Shown in pieces: positions 26,301 to 39,800 of a DNA stretch of 64,000 nt (the first letter of the stretch is position 1; each line of letters starts with the position of its first letter). This DNA comes from Lepidurus packardi (lineage: Eukaryota > Arthropoda > Branchiopoda > Notostraca > Triopsidae). Both the position numbers and the translations under genes were made by a program. Under the pieces are notes generated by a model that had not been told where the DNA came from, did no database searches, and saw nothing but the letters and a program-made list of their open reading frames with translations. Where the stretch lies: assembly GCA_023053545.1 (NCBI GenBank), contig JAKZAN010000002.1, positions 4,262,375 through 4,326,374 on the forward strand. Direction: 5' to 3'.

Positions 26301-29300
26301 CAGAAATTTCTCGTCGCCAGGCGCCAGCCAAGCAACCGGAAGCTTAATCTTGCTCGCCGTTAATTCAGAGAAAGAGATGATGACGGTTCAAGAAGAACCT
26401 TTAATGGTCCAACATATTTCAAATGGAGAGTCCCCGCGTGCTGTTGTTATGTTACCAACGACTTCAGACGACGCTGCAATGGTTCTGGTTGGACAAGATG
26501 GCAAATTGAGGCTCTATCATTTACTCAACTTGGAATTGAAGGCTGAAATGAGCCATCAAGATGGATTTGTCTCGGCGACGTATTGCACGAGTAAGTTGGT
26601 TCTTTCATTAATTTTATGTAATATTTATTAATGTCATTGGTTATCTTATTGAACATTCAAATTTTGATTATTAAGGCTTACCTTAGCTCGATATAGGCAT
26701 TTAGCATGAGGAAATTCGGAACAACATTTGAGAAAATCAGTACATTTTATGAAAAAATTCTTCGATAGTAATCTTAAGCTAGTATCAAGTAATGCACAAT
26801 TAAAGCAAATTTGTTTCCAGTGATTAATAAATTAGCAATATGCAAATAAAATTTGCAACAATACGAACTACGTTGCCTAGAAATCAGTAATTTAGTTGTG
26901 CACTTGCTGTTAAAAAAGGAAACTTTTGTTTTAGATTACTTTTAAATCTGACAAGCCTTTGTTGAGAAGTCTTGTTCCCAAAGTTCGACAAGTGGCTACA
27001 ACACACTGTGGTGACAAATGGTACTTTTTAGAATCAAAACAAGCGTTGAAACATGCTACAATTAGCGATCAATTTTTTTTTTTACTTTCTTACGCAAGGC
27101 TTTCTCAAAACAATAATAAACAGTCCCGTCTGTGACCGTTTTATATTTATACTTGTGATCGATTATTTTATTAGTTGTTGTAATCTAATTATTGTTTGAT
27201 TAATAAGTTCATAATTAGTTTGTTTACAATTTGTTATTGTCTGCATTTTTGTTTATTTTACCTATTTATCCTTAATCATTGTTGGTTTTTCATACTTTTC
27301 TGTGTTTCTTTGTTCTGTAGATATGGAACGGTTATGTGCGGCTACGAAGGAGGGAGTTTTGTGTTTTTACCGCATTAATTCGAACACTGGTACATCACAA
27401 GACGAGGATTTCGTGGATGGAAGTGTGGGTTTCAGCAAAATGGAGTTGGATTTGGCAGAAGAGAACATTAAAGGCAAAGGGAAGGGAAAAGCACCTGTGA
27501 AATTGCTTATCAATCAACCTTTAACGCAAGAAAACTTGCTCCAGCTTCATGCGTTAACTGAGTGCGAGAACATTCCACAAGGATTTAGCGCAGTGGTGCC
27601 TTCTTGTTGGTTAGAACTGCCCCAAGCTCAGAAACTACGTAGACAACCTCAGCCATTGCAGGCAGTCGGGGAAGAAGCACACCATACTCGAACGTGGCGT
27701 TTGCAACCAGACGGATCAACATGGGATGAGCATTTGCTGGAAATCTCCTTGGCCCAAACATGGACCCTCGGACATATCGATATACGTTTCACGCTGGTAG
27801 CTGGCTGTACCCATGTTCCACAAGTCCAGTTCTCATTATTAGAACATCGTTCTTCCAATGCACCCTTGGGAATGAGCAAAGCATGGGGTGATGAAGAAAT
27901 CGCAGTCGAAGTTGATCAAGGACTGGAATTTACACCCTTAGGAGGTGAGAAACCTGTCCATTGTGCTTGTTTTTCTTTTAATTATAGAATCTTTTTTAGG
28001 AAGTATTAGCAATCCTGTGCTAACTACCGAGTTCTTGGAGACACATGATGCAACGTTGTTATGCGGGCCAATTGCTCTCGATACCTGCTTGGATTCTACG
28101 GGGCAAAGCGGTACCATTACCTTAGCTAGTCCCTTGTTGTTGGCCGCCCATAGCCGGCATTATCTTATTCATCTCAAATATATCCCGCAGGTAAAATTGC
28201 TTTAAAGAAACTTAAACGAATCATTTGTTGGTGTATTATTGTTCGCGTAGGGAGATTCAGCGATGGAACAAGATTCGGTGCTAATGCAGTGGCCTTTTCG
28301 CAACAGTGGCAGCAAAAGTGTCCTCGATCGCCTGCCTTTGAATTCGACGAAAAGACCCGCCAAAGGTTGTGATGTGCTGCAGGAAATCAGCGTTAGTTTA
28401 AGGAAAACTAAGTCTACCACCATTCCTCGAGACAAGTAAGTTCTTGTCATAATAATTCAAGTAACAATAAAATAGTAATGATATAAAGAAATAAAATGCT
28501 AATGATATAAAAATATATTTGTACAAAATATATTAATAAATGAAATAAATCCTATAAAATAAAAATAAATATATAGGATGCAAACTATAACTGTATAAAA
28601 ATAAAATATTCGTGATAATAGTGATAATAATGATAGTAAAATAATAAAAGAATTATGTAAAATGACAGCATAATTTTCGCATTTCTTTTCGATCGTTTTA
28701 CTTAGATTGCAGAGATGCATGATGCTTAACAATGCGAGTTTCGTGGGTAAATTGCGCGACGAGATTATCCGCGAACCTGTGGTACGCCTTAACCAGAATT
28801 TAGCTTTGGATATCGCGATTTGGGTGGCGACAGTTTGTACTGGAATGCCAGGTAAAAACTCAAAACTTTCCCTTTTTATTTTTTATTACGAATGAATTTC
28901 TATATTAGTAGATACCGCCGAGAAAAATGGGAAAACTGGAAGCGTCATTCTGGAGGAGTTGTCGAAAAACCTACTGCCTTTGGTCCACCGCGTTTGGATC
29001 CGGGGGTACCGAACTTCTGCAGAGAAAATGGCCAAATTAGTCCTCGCTTGTTTACAGTAGGTTTCCGAATCATTATTAAGATTTTTAACTTTTATTTCAC
29101 AAATTTGAATTGATTTTTGTTTAATATAATCTATTCAGGTTAGAGAAAGACTGTGGAGGAAGTAAAGTGTTTCAGAAAGGCTTGCTAGAAGCTCAACAAG
29201 AGGCGTTACCTCAGTTGGTTTCGTGTGATTCGCCGTCTGCCATGTATTGGTTCACTGCAATACTCAGTCGACTCGTCAGTTTGGATCCTCAGGCAGTCAG

Positions 29301-30830
29301 CGACGCAGCATGGGCCTTACTCAATCGCGTGAGCCAAGTGTACCAATCCCAGACTCACCCATTGCATCTTTTGCTTCAAACGAGGTAAAAAAATAAAATC
29401 CTAAAAATGGAAGAAGAAAGTATTGAAGGGAAATATTCGTCAGGTTTGGCTTATATGGGAAGCCTTTTGAGTCAGTTTTGTTCACCTTACCCTCTCCCGG
29501 AGGTCTCAACATGGGTGGTTTCTCCGGACCAGCTTCAGTCAACTGGGGACCCTCTGTAAACAGCAAAAGTACTGGCAGTACGAACGCTGGAACTTCTGGG
29601 GCTGCTATGGCAGGTCGAATGGCATTGGATAGCAAGTTTGCATTGTCTGCAGCTGCTTTGGCCTTAGGAGGCGAAGGAAAGGATGTGAAAGATATTCTGA
29701 AGCGCGGTTATGGCAACCATCAACTCTTGATCAAGGATTTGACTGAAGTCGAGCCTCTGGCCGTCACTTTGTGCCAAGCAAGTGATGGAACGCGCTTGGA
29801 GAAACTGGATGCAGGTAATACATCGACAAAATAGACAATAAGAAGTATTTATTTTATTTTATTTTTTAAATTGCATATTTTTTTAATTTTAAAGGTCCTG
29901 GCTTGTTTGGTACAACGTCCTCGGCTGGGTTCTTGCAAACGAGCTCGAATTCCGCAGCAGGAGTTTCAAGCTCTGCGGGAGAAAAGGCCAAGCCGTTTTT
30001 GTGGCAGCATTTACTATTGGCTCCCCATTTGTACGCCTGGTACCTCGAACGCCTGCATTCTGGGGCCAGGAGGTTCCTCACACTTGATTTGGGTCAGCCG
30101 GTGCTACTTACGGATATCTGCATTCCTTCCTGTCCCGAATTTGTGTGCCTAGCGGTTGATGTTTGGCTCAAGAAGGAAGAAGCGGACGGTTGTCGGCTGG
30201 CATTAGCTACGGATATTGCCAGCAAGCCTATTATGCTCCTGGATTTGCAGCCTCCTCCTCTCTGCCGATACATTAAGGTGAAATTCAATCAAACGTATAT
30301 GGAACGTATCAAATTTTGACGTGAAATATGCTTTATAACGGAATAAGTTATCATTTTCAACTAAATCTTATTCCTGTTTACAGTTAACGATCGTGGGGAG
30401 GTACGGGATGTCTACTACCTCTGTAAAAACGCCATTGGGGTACTTTTATGGCCATACTGTCCTTGTTCCTAATGAATCTAGAGTAAATGATCAAGTGCCG
30501 TTGAAAACGGAAGAAATTCAAGTAAATCTGAAGGAAATCTGACTCGTCCGGTGCTGATTCAGTGTTTTAATTAGGCGGAATTGGAGGTGATAGAAGGATT
30601 AGCGGATCAAGTGACGTGCCATTACCATTTGGCCACTTCCAAGCTGCAGACCCTTTTATGGCCTTTGTTGGATTCGCGCCGCTGCAATCCAGTTATTTCC
30701 CATGTCCAACACTACCTGAAATGTCAACTGGAGAGCCAAAGGAGCTTTAGCACCGCATTCAAAGGGCAAGTCAGTGAATCGGACAAAGTTTGCAGCGTTT
30801 ACGAGGTATTTTGGTCGTACACAGCGTTCG

Positions 30831-30861
<31 letters not shown>

Positions 30862-33800
30862 TTTTTTGTTGTTTTTTAAAAAATTTTGAAGGAGTGCTTG
30901 AGATTGCAGCTGCAATGGAATACGTTAAAAGGCGTGGCTAAACGATTGCGTCGCGCCTTGGTGGAATTGGGAGTCCTGGAAAGCGAACCTCAAGAAACTG
31001 ATAATGAAGAAGCTTTGAAAGAAGCCGGGTCCGATAAACTGCAGTTTCTGGCCCATTCTCTAGTCAACCTGCTATTGAGTATCAATTCTTTTCAAGAAAA
31101 TACGAGTCAAGTATGTTTCCTTTCAGTGACTCACTAACTACCAACACGGTTTATTTTTTTTCTTTTCCTTATAGCAATCGACGACTGAAATAGCTTGTCA
31201 AACGTTGTTTGAACGCCTTTTGGTCACTGCACCGCCGCCATTACAACTAGGAGGAGCTTCGCTCTTAGCCCATCGCTGCGGTACGGAACTTTGGTGGGGT
31301 AATTTCATTGCGAACATGGTCAAGAACCATCTTGCCTCTCGACAAGAATATCCTTGGCCCCAAGACAGGTATTTTTTTTTTTACTGTGTATAATAGCTTG
31401 AGCTATGCTAAGTTTGTATGTAGGATTCTCACTTTCTTCACACAAAAAAATCTTCTAAAACCCTGGCAAAATTTTGTTTTCAGTTAGATTGTTGGCGAAA
31501 TTTGAGCAAATGAGTGCAAACAAAGCGTTATTGACATCATAATTGACGTAATTTGGATATTTTGGCAGAGTTTTTTTGGCTTTAACCTTCATGGCCCACA
31601 AGACAATGGCCATCTCAGCTTCCAAAGTACTGGACGCCTTAAGTCAAAGCTTGTGTCAAAGCCTGGACGTTCTGGACTCTTGCCAGTCGACAGTCTTACC
31701 GGCCATGTTATGCCGCGTCGACTTACCATTCATTCACTGGCACTTGCTCTTCATGACCTACCTTTTGGACCGTCTCTCTTGCGTTCCAACAGACACAGAA
31801 GACGAAGAAGGCAAGGAAAACGGTGCTGCTAGCTCTTCGAAAAGCAACAATAGTCACAACCTTCCCGGCACGAGTACTGGGAGCGGGTCACGTTGGGAAT
31901 TCCTGCAAGGAGAGTCGTCTTTGCACAAGGTCAACCCCTTAGCCTCTTCTCGCAGCTCTGCTGGCCGACTTTTCCGGCGCAAACTGCAGAAACGCTTATT
32001 CCACCATAAACAACAATGGGAGGAGCTGGAGCTGAAAAAGATCTTCAAAGACCCCGCCCCCGAGTTGACTTCCTTGGCTGGCAGCGCGAAGAAAGTTGTA
32101 GGTGGCTACCGCACATCCTCGAACCCCTTATCCAAGGCTGGAAACAGCAACAATAACCTGAATTCCGGAGGGGGGGCGGGGCCTATCCGCAGAGGGGATG
32201 GGAACGCTACCAGCAGTAACAGCACGGAAGAACGACCCCGGGAAGAACGAAGGATTATTGGCTGGCGCCACGCAGTACTTTTGGTGCGCAGATTGGTCCA
32301 ATTGTTGCTCTTAATCGGGGACAATCATCAGTCCGATACTTTCTTACTGATCGCGAAGGTACTGGGCAAGATCGCCAACATCGTACGCCCAATACTTCAT
32401 CTAGGGGACGTCATGACCACTGATCAGTTGGTGGAATTACTCCAAAAAGCGGTGAAACCCTGCATCATTGCTGGGGATGCCATCGCCCATCAATGGATGA
32501 ACCACGCCATTACTTGCCTCCTTCAAGACTTTCTGGCCCAGTCGAAGAAATCAAGTCCAGCGACGCGCTTTTACAACGCGTCGGGCAGTAATACGTTTAC
32601 GTCAGTTAACCCAGCGAATGTGGAGGAAAACAAGGATAGTAATGCGAGTGGGATCAAAACCGATGATGCGGCGGTCATGAGCGAGTACATGGAAGGCGTG
32701 GAAGAAGAATCGGTAGATGCATTGCAGAATTTACCACCGAAAGAGGCGAGTTCTTCATCAGCAAAGGCAGTTGGAGGAACCCAAAGTAGTTTGGCGCAAG
32801 ACGCGACTGATATTGACTTGTTGGTTAGTGGATTGATGGAAGGAGCGAATGACTTTGCGCTCAGTGATGAAATGTACGGGCACCTGCTAAAAGCGCCCAA
32901 GAATTCCAAGCCAATTCACGTCCCGCCGCCGACGTCTACGGCGGCGACTTTAGGGGCTCAGAATGGGCCGTTTACACTTAACGAATTGGAACCGCTGCCC
33001 ATATCGCCGGAACATCTTCCTTTCTTGTCTCCCGCCAGTCCGACGACACCTGTTATGACGCATAATTACCCGGGTGCCAACCAAATGAGTAAACACAAAG
33101 CAAATGGTGTGGAAACGTTCATATCGAAGTTGCTGGATAATTATCCACCAGATAATTACCCCAAGCCGCCTGTTTGTTCAAGGTAAACCTGAAAATCAGT
33201 TAATATTAGTAGTAATATTGACAGAAGTAATTAGTAAAATTTTAATATGATGTATTAAATGATTTGTTTGCTTGGTTAGGGTTGTAAGAGTGTTCCCCTC
33301 GAAGGAAGAAAAGCTGAAAGAAGAAGCGTCCTTGTCTAATATATCCTCCGCAAGCGATAGCCGAATGGAAACGCGGGTCGAAGGGGGTTTGGGACAGAAA
33401 TTGGAGCTATTTTGCTTACTGCATGAAGAATCAGTACATCAAGTCATGGTGAACCCAATTGCGGTAAGTACGTTTTTCTTGTTAGTGATGTTCTATGTTG
33501 CTCTGTATTGTTCTGTCACTTTCTATGTTTCTTGTTCTGTGAATTTGTTCAATGATTAGATGTATTGTTTATATTGAATGGATATCCCTAAAGGGACGCT
33601 ACCAGTATGGGTACTCCCACTACTGATCCGTCCCTACTCATTTTTAAAAGTTTTTTTCATTTTTGAAAAGAATTTTTAAAAGTTCTATTAATTGTATAAT
33701 TTTTGTAGTTTAGTTAATTGTTAATTTATTAATTACTTTTTTGTTAATTATTTTCAGGCTGAAGTTCCTGCCGCTAGAATTGAAATAACGGTTGTTGAAG

Positions 33801-36800
33801 ATTCTCTACCTTCATTGTGTACAGGGACCAATATTAGCATGCTCTCTACTGCGTTTAACCAGATATTCACTCAGCAAATCAATACGGTAAATGATTGCTT
33901 CAGGATTTTCGTAGAGTTTCGTTATTTAAGTACATTAATTGGCGTTTGTTTCTTTCAAAGATGGGAGTGGAAGCTGTTTCTGCCTTGAGGTTATGGATGC
34001 AGGTTAACCTGGAAGTTTCCGAGAGCCCCACCCAAGGAGTTTACGAAGCAGCGACGGTTCCTGCCATAGTTCTTAGTCTGGAAGCTATTAGGAATCTCTT
34101 AGCCGTACTTTCAAGGTATAAAAATCCTCTACTTCACATGAAAAGCGCTTTAGCTTTAGCGAGTTTAATTTAGACAACCACAATTGGATGTTGGAGCCTG
34201 GTGCACATTATTCCAAGCCTTGTCTTGGTTATGCAACTTGCGTTGTACTTCTCCTCCTCGCGCAGCAGGAACAGATGCTCCGCCCCCTATGTTAGCCAGT
34301 ACTGGAGTTTACGACTCGGTTTTAGAGGAATTGGCAGGCATATTTTTAGCAGGAGGAATCTTGAGAGACCCCGCTTTAGTACCACTGTTGTACAACTTCC
34401 TCTCCGGTAATGCGTTACCCCCTAATATGGCCGGCGATAGATGCTGGGTAAGTATTCAGGATACTAATTTTCATTCATAGCGTTCTTTCTTATTAGAATT
34501 TTTTTAATGCATTTTGTTGTTATTTTTGTAATTTCTAGGTTGGCCCAAGTGTAACGTCAGCCTTGTCAGATCTGCTGATGCGGTTACGTCTGTGGTGCAG
34601 TATTTCGGCAGTCGGAAGTCGCTTAGGAACAGAGCTTCGTCGTGCTCTCTTGGGCCTGGCCTTACAGCTCTGCCAACCAGGTGGTTCTTTCGCTTCTGGG
34701 CGTGGTCCTCTCGACGCCCAATCCCTTTTATTGGACTCGATGTTGAAATTAGTATACGATGGCGCGGACACTCCTACCTGCATTGCGTTAGTAGAAGCCA
34801 TCGCCTGTTTAGTCCACAGTAAAATGGAAGGCTGTGAGCAAGTGACGTCATCCAATTCAGTATCCCACGTGGTCAACCCGTTTCTCTGCTTCGGGGGGCT
34901 GGTCTTGGCCCATGCCAACAAGGAAATGGCGGGAAGCCACGCCTTAGCCACTTCGGACCATATCTTCTCGAGTTTGCTGCAGCTCGCAGCCAAATTAGCT
35001 AGCGCACCATTAGCTCCACCTCTCCCCACCCCTTCTGTCGCTTCCTCTTCCTCTACCTCACCATCTGTGGTCTTTTGCGAGGAATCCCTGACGGATTCCA
35101 GCAAGATCGAGCAAGCTGAGAGCCTGGAATCCGATTCCCAGACTGACGAACGCAAAGTGGAGCAACAAAACGAGCGCGCGAGTCATATTCGCCCCGAAAA
35201 CAAACCCCCCTGCTATGCTGACGTCATGCTGCAGAATCCATCGATTGTCTTAGCATTACTTTCTAGCTTAACTAAATGCCAAGCGTCGTTACTAGCATTA
35301 ACTTTAGGTCCCGCCACTTTAAGCGGGGGGAAATTCCCATTCGGCGATCCGTCTTCCTTGGGGGATCACGTGATCCACTTGTTACTCACTTTACTGAACA
35401 AAACGACCAGTCCGAATCTAATTATCGCGCCGTTGTGCAGATTCCTGGCAGACACTCAAAACACGACCGGTTTATCCGATCCTTTGCTCTGGTTTGTATT
35501 GCACGTCTTGAATACTTCCAAGTTGGTGCAGGATTTCCACTCCGCGTCGGGCGTCTTCCTCGTCGCCAACCACGTGGTCCGCAGTCACGTGGCGCTCTCC
35601 AACAACCAGCTCGGGTTAGTCTCAAACATCATCAGGTACATGAGCTTAGCCGTTAGCCACGCCTCCATGGCGGGAACTTCAGGTGGAGGATCGATGGTTG
35701 GACCCGGCGGATCTTCGAGTGCCGCGGGTACCAAAATGGGCACAAGTCTGGGGACGGGAATTCTGGTAGGGTCCGCGCCAGCTACAGTCTCGGCAGGCGG
35801 GACGGTAGCGGTATCGGCCCGTAAATCACCGGCCGCTGCGTTAGAGAGCGTAGAAGGACTCCTGAACTTCGCGCCGCTCGGTTCTATTGCATCGAGCAAT
35901 CCCAGTGCGCAGCCGGCGGACGCGTTACTGCTCTCCGTCCCGCCGCATCGTCGCGCCAGGACGCCGGCCTGGTCGCATCATTTCTACCCGGCGGAGCACT
36001 GGGTCGAACTCACCGTAACCCTCCCATGTGCGGTTCTCCTGCACGAGATCCAGTTGCAGCCGCATTTGACGTCGCTGGCCACCTGTCCGGCGGCTGTCGC
36101 GCTAGAAGTGTCGGCCGAAGGTCCCGCGTCGCTTAGTCCAGTTTCCGGACCGGTCAATACCACTGGATTAGCGTTTATCGCCCTGAAATTACCGCGTCCC
36201 AAGATCGCCAACGTGGTCCTCATTCGGCTGTACAAACCTCGCGATTCCTCCAACGTAGGCCTTGCGCAGCTGCGTCTTTTGGGGTCTCTAGCGATTCCCA
36301 CGGGTTCCGGTAACGGTCCGCTGGCCAACTCTGCTACGCTAAGTAAGACACCTGGTGTCCACGCAAGTTGGATCCATTTGCTGCACCATTGCGTTGAGAC
36401 GGTGACGGGTGATGCGCAAAACGCGCTGCTATCCGCGTTGAGTGGTTTGCCGAGGTTGGTTGAGGGTTGTTGCGCACATTTCGTGACGCTGAGCAGTACA
36501 GGCAGTATTAGCTGTAGCCAGAAGGGGGACCTGAAGGCCAAACTCCATTCGATCATTCTGCGCGTCGGAAGGTTGGATTGCGCGGTCGGATTGCAGTGTC
36601 TGCAATGGTTCTTGGACGCCGAAAGTGGTGGCGAAGCCGTAGCGCACCTAATATACGAGTTGTGCTTGACGCGAGATGAACACGTATCCCAACGGTTACA
36701 GTGCCTATTAGAATGGCTCCAAAGCGTCGTCCAGGGACAGCAAACGGCGACTCTTGCCCAAACGGGTATTCTCATCCACTGCGCGGCCGCAGTACTCTGG

Positions 36801-39800
36801 GCTTGGCAGGAAACAACTGACGTTGCTGTGTTAGTCGCTCCGTTTGCGTTGGGCAGACTGGCGCAGTGTATTTATGCGTGGGTTTTAAGGGTAAGTTTAT
36901 TGTTACCTGTGGACGGGACCAGTCAAGGGAACGAAGGTTTGGAAAACGGAGACAATAGTTTGAAAAAGGCGTTGGATTCAGCCTTATGTGCGTTAGCTTA
37001 CGTCGACGCAGGGATCATGGACCAGGTCTTGAACTGGACGCGCATGACCTCTTTTAAGGACGATTTGGCGGGGTCGAGTCTGACCGACGATTCTAAGGGA
37101 ACCGCGTCGACTTCCGCGCCTTCCACCAGCGCTACATCGTCGCCTACTTCTTTCTTATTCGGGTTGAGCCCTGGACAGTTGACAACCATTGCGCGAACTG
37201 CACAGTCGCCCTTGGCTTCTCGTAAATTCTTTGATTGTTTACTGGTTAAAAAGCTAGCCCAAATGGTAACGGACTACTGTCGAAACGCGCAAGAAGCGCC
37301 GGATCAGAACGTGAATCCGGTCGCGTCGACCTCGAGGTCATTGACGGATTCCGATAAGGAGCAGTGGCGTCATCATTTCCCGCGTCAGCGAGCACAAGCC
37401 GTAACGCAAGTGCTGCGTTTTTTCACGCATTTGTGTGCGGAAGGCGGGTTCCGCAATGCGTTAATCGAGAAGTTGGAACCGGATTTCATGTCAATCCTCA
37501 TATCCACGTTCTGTAGTCCCGGTGGCGTTGCTAAAACACACGCGCGATCAAACGACCTGGAAGCCGCGGTGGTGCGCTTCTTGCAAGTGTTCTGCTGTGC
37601 GCATCGAGAGAACCAACGCAGATTAGCGCATGCGCTTTACGCCGTTCTGGAAGCGGGCCAAAACTCAGGCTCCACACAACATATCCAACCCGTTTTGACC
37701 GGTTTTACGCGGAGACTACTATTCCAACTCCTCCTAGAAACGGAAAAACTGTACCTGTTCGTCCAATCGCCGGAAGTTCTACCCGGTAGCATTTTGGCTG
37801 TCGAAATACTCGAACCCAGACACCCCAAGTATGGCGTCGGACCTCAGCGTAGGCTAATCCAAGTCGGCGCCAACTGTACCGTGGACCAAGTATTGGATTG
37901 GCTCACCAATGGAAGCCCACCTCGCGGGAGTGGTGCGTTACTCAAGTCGCCTTCCGAAGCGGTGGCTGCTGCCACAGCCGCCGCAGCGGCAGCTACAAGT
38001 GGTACCAGTACCGGAGCTAAAGGGGGTACTAGCGATCCCGTCAACCAGAAGCTCATCAACGGGTACTTGTCCTTCAGCGACCAACTAAGCTTCGTTTTGG
38101 GCACTTTGAATCAAGAAAAGCGGGCCAAAAGTGGTATGAGTCGGAGCGGGTTAGGTTCGAATACCAGCAAGTTGGAAGCTGGCCTGAATCCATTTTCGAA
38201 AGCGTCGATTGCGCAATCCCTGCGCTCGGGTCTTCAGTTCGTCGTTTCTAACCCTACGTTACACCTCAGCGAGTGGCCGGGTGCCATCCCTGGTCACGTG
38301 ACCTTCTCCCAGTTGTACACGTGGTTAGAACGCAAGGGTAAGAACCTTGACCCACCGTGTATTCACTTGAATATCAGCTTTAGTCATGAACGATCGGAAA
38401 GAATGGATATTTTAGAACGTACCGACCCCTTTCCTACGATTCTGCAGGATTTCGCAGCCATCGGGGGGTTAGCACTGCTGGCGCATTACCTACCACTGGT
38501 AACTTCCGATGTACCGCTAGTAAGGAGTCCGGTGTTGGCAGCAGGGAGCTCAGGCGCTGGAAGTAGTGGACCCGGGGCCATTTCGGGCAACGAACCCCTG
38601 GATGTTTGGGTTAAGATCGAGGAAAACGAGGATTTGGATGACGACATCGAAGAGATTATAATGTCGGGTTCCATGGGACCTGGAGGCTCGAACAGTGCAC
38701 TGAAGAAACTCAAGGCGAGTTTGCCCTTGACACTCCCGCAACACAGTCTAGCGGCGTTCAGTCTATTCCTGCGCATTCCACTCTACGCAGACGCATTACT
38801 TCGTGATCGCCAGAGGGCTCAAATGCTGCTGCGTTTAGCACTGGGAGTCTGCGATGACGGAGAAGGTGGGGATATCCTAGCGAGTCCTGAAAGTGCGTCC
38901 TTACCAACACTTCCCTTTGCATTACTGAAACAATTACTCATTACACAACCACCTTCGACCGACGACGGACTCATGCTGCGCAAAAAAGCGTTGGAAGTGG
39001 GAGCTGTGCAGCTTTTGTTAGCTTGTTTGGCCGTTTTTACCCAACAGTTACCCTCCGCGGCGGTTTTGATACCGGGGTTAGGACGGCAGTTGGTTATTAC
39101 TGCGCCAACTACGTCGCCTGCGGGTACGCATGCGCAAGGAGGAGCCGGGAATCCCAACTTTGCCGTCTCCGTTCCTAATAAAGCGAGCTATTATAAGGAG
39201 TTTATGCCCTCGGATGAAGATGATACCATGCCCTTGCCAGTAGTGGACGGATTAACCCAGACTTCGACGGCCAATATTGCGAACAATGTGGCGGGTACTG
39301 CTAACGTGAGCCAGGTGCCACAGTACTGGGCAAAAGGCACGGGTTTTGGGACAGGATCGACTGCGCAGTCGTGGGACGTGGAAGAAGCGTTGTTAAGACA
39401 GAGAGCGCAGGAAGAACAAGCTACTTGCTTGGTATTGACCTTAGCGGCTTATGTGCGACCTGAAGTGGGCGAGCCCATGGAGGAAGATGAACTGGGGAGT
39501 AGGCAAGAAAGAGATGGCCTGCCTGAGGGCTTGTTGAACGTACTGAAGGAATCGTGTTTAGTTCAAGCCATTTGTTCCTACCTTCGTAACGATTCTGGTA
39601 AGGACTACGCTATTTATACTTCATTTTTGTTTTATTTATTTTGTTTATATTCTTTGTTTTGTTTATATTTATTGTTTACATTCACGCATGTTATTCTTTT
39701 GTGTTTGTATTTATGTTTATTGTGTCTTGTTGTTTTGCTGCGAGTAAAGAACTCGTTTATAAATTTGAGTTTAATTATATTTTTATTATTAACAGTAAAG

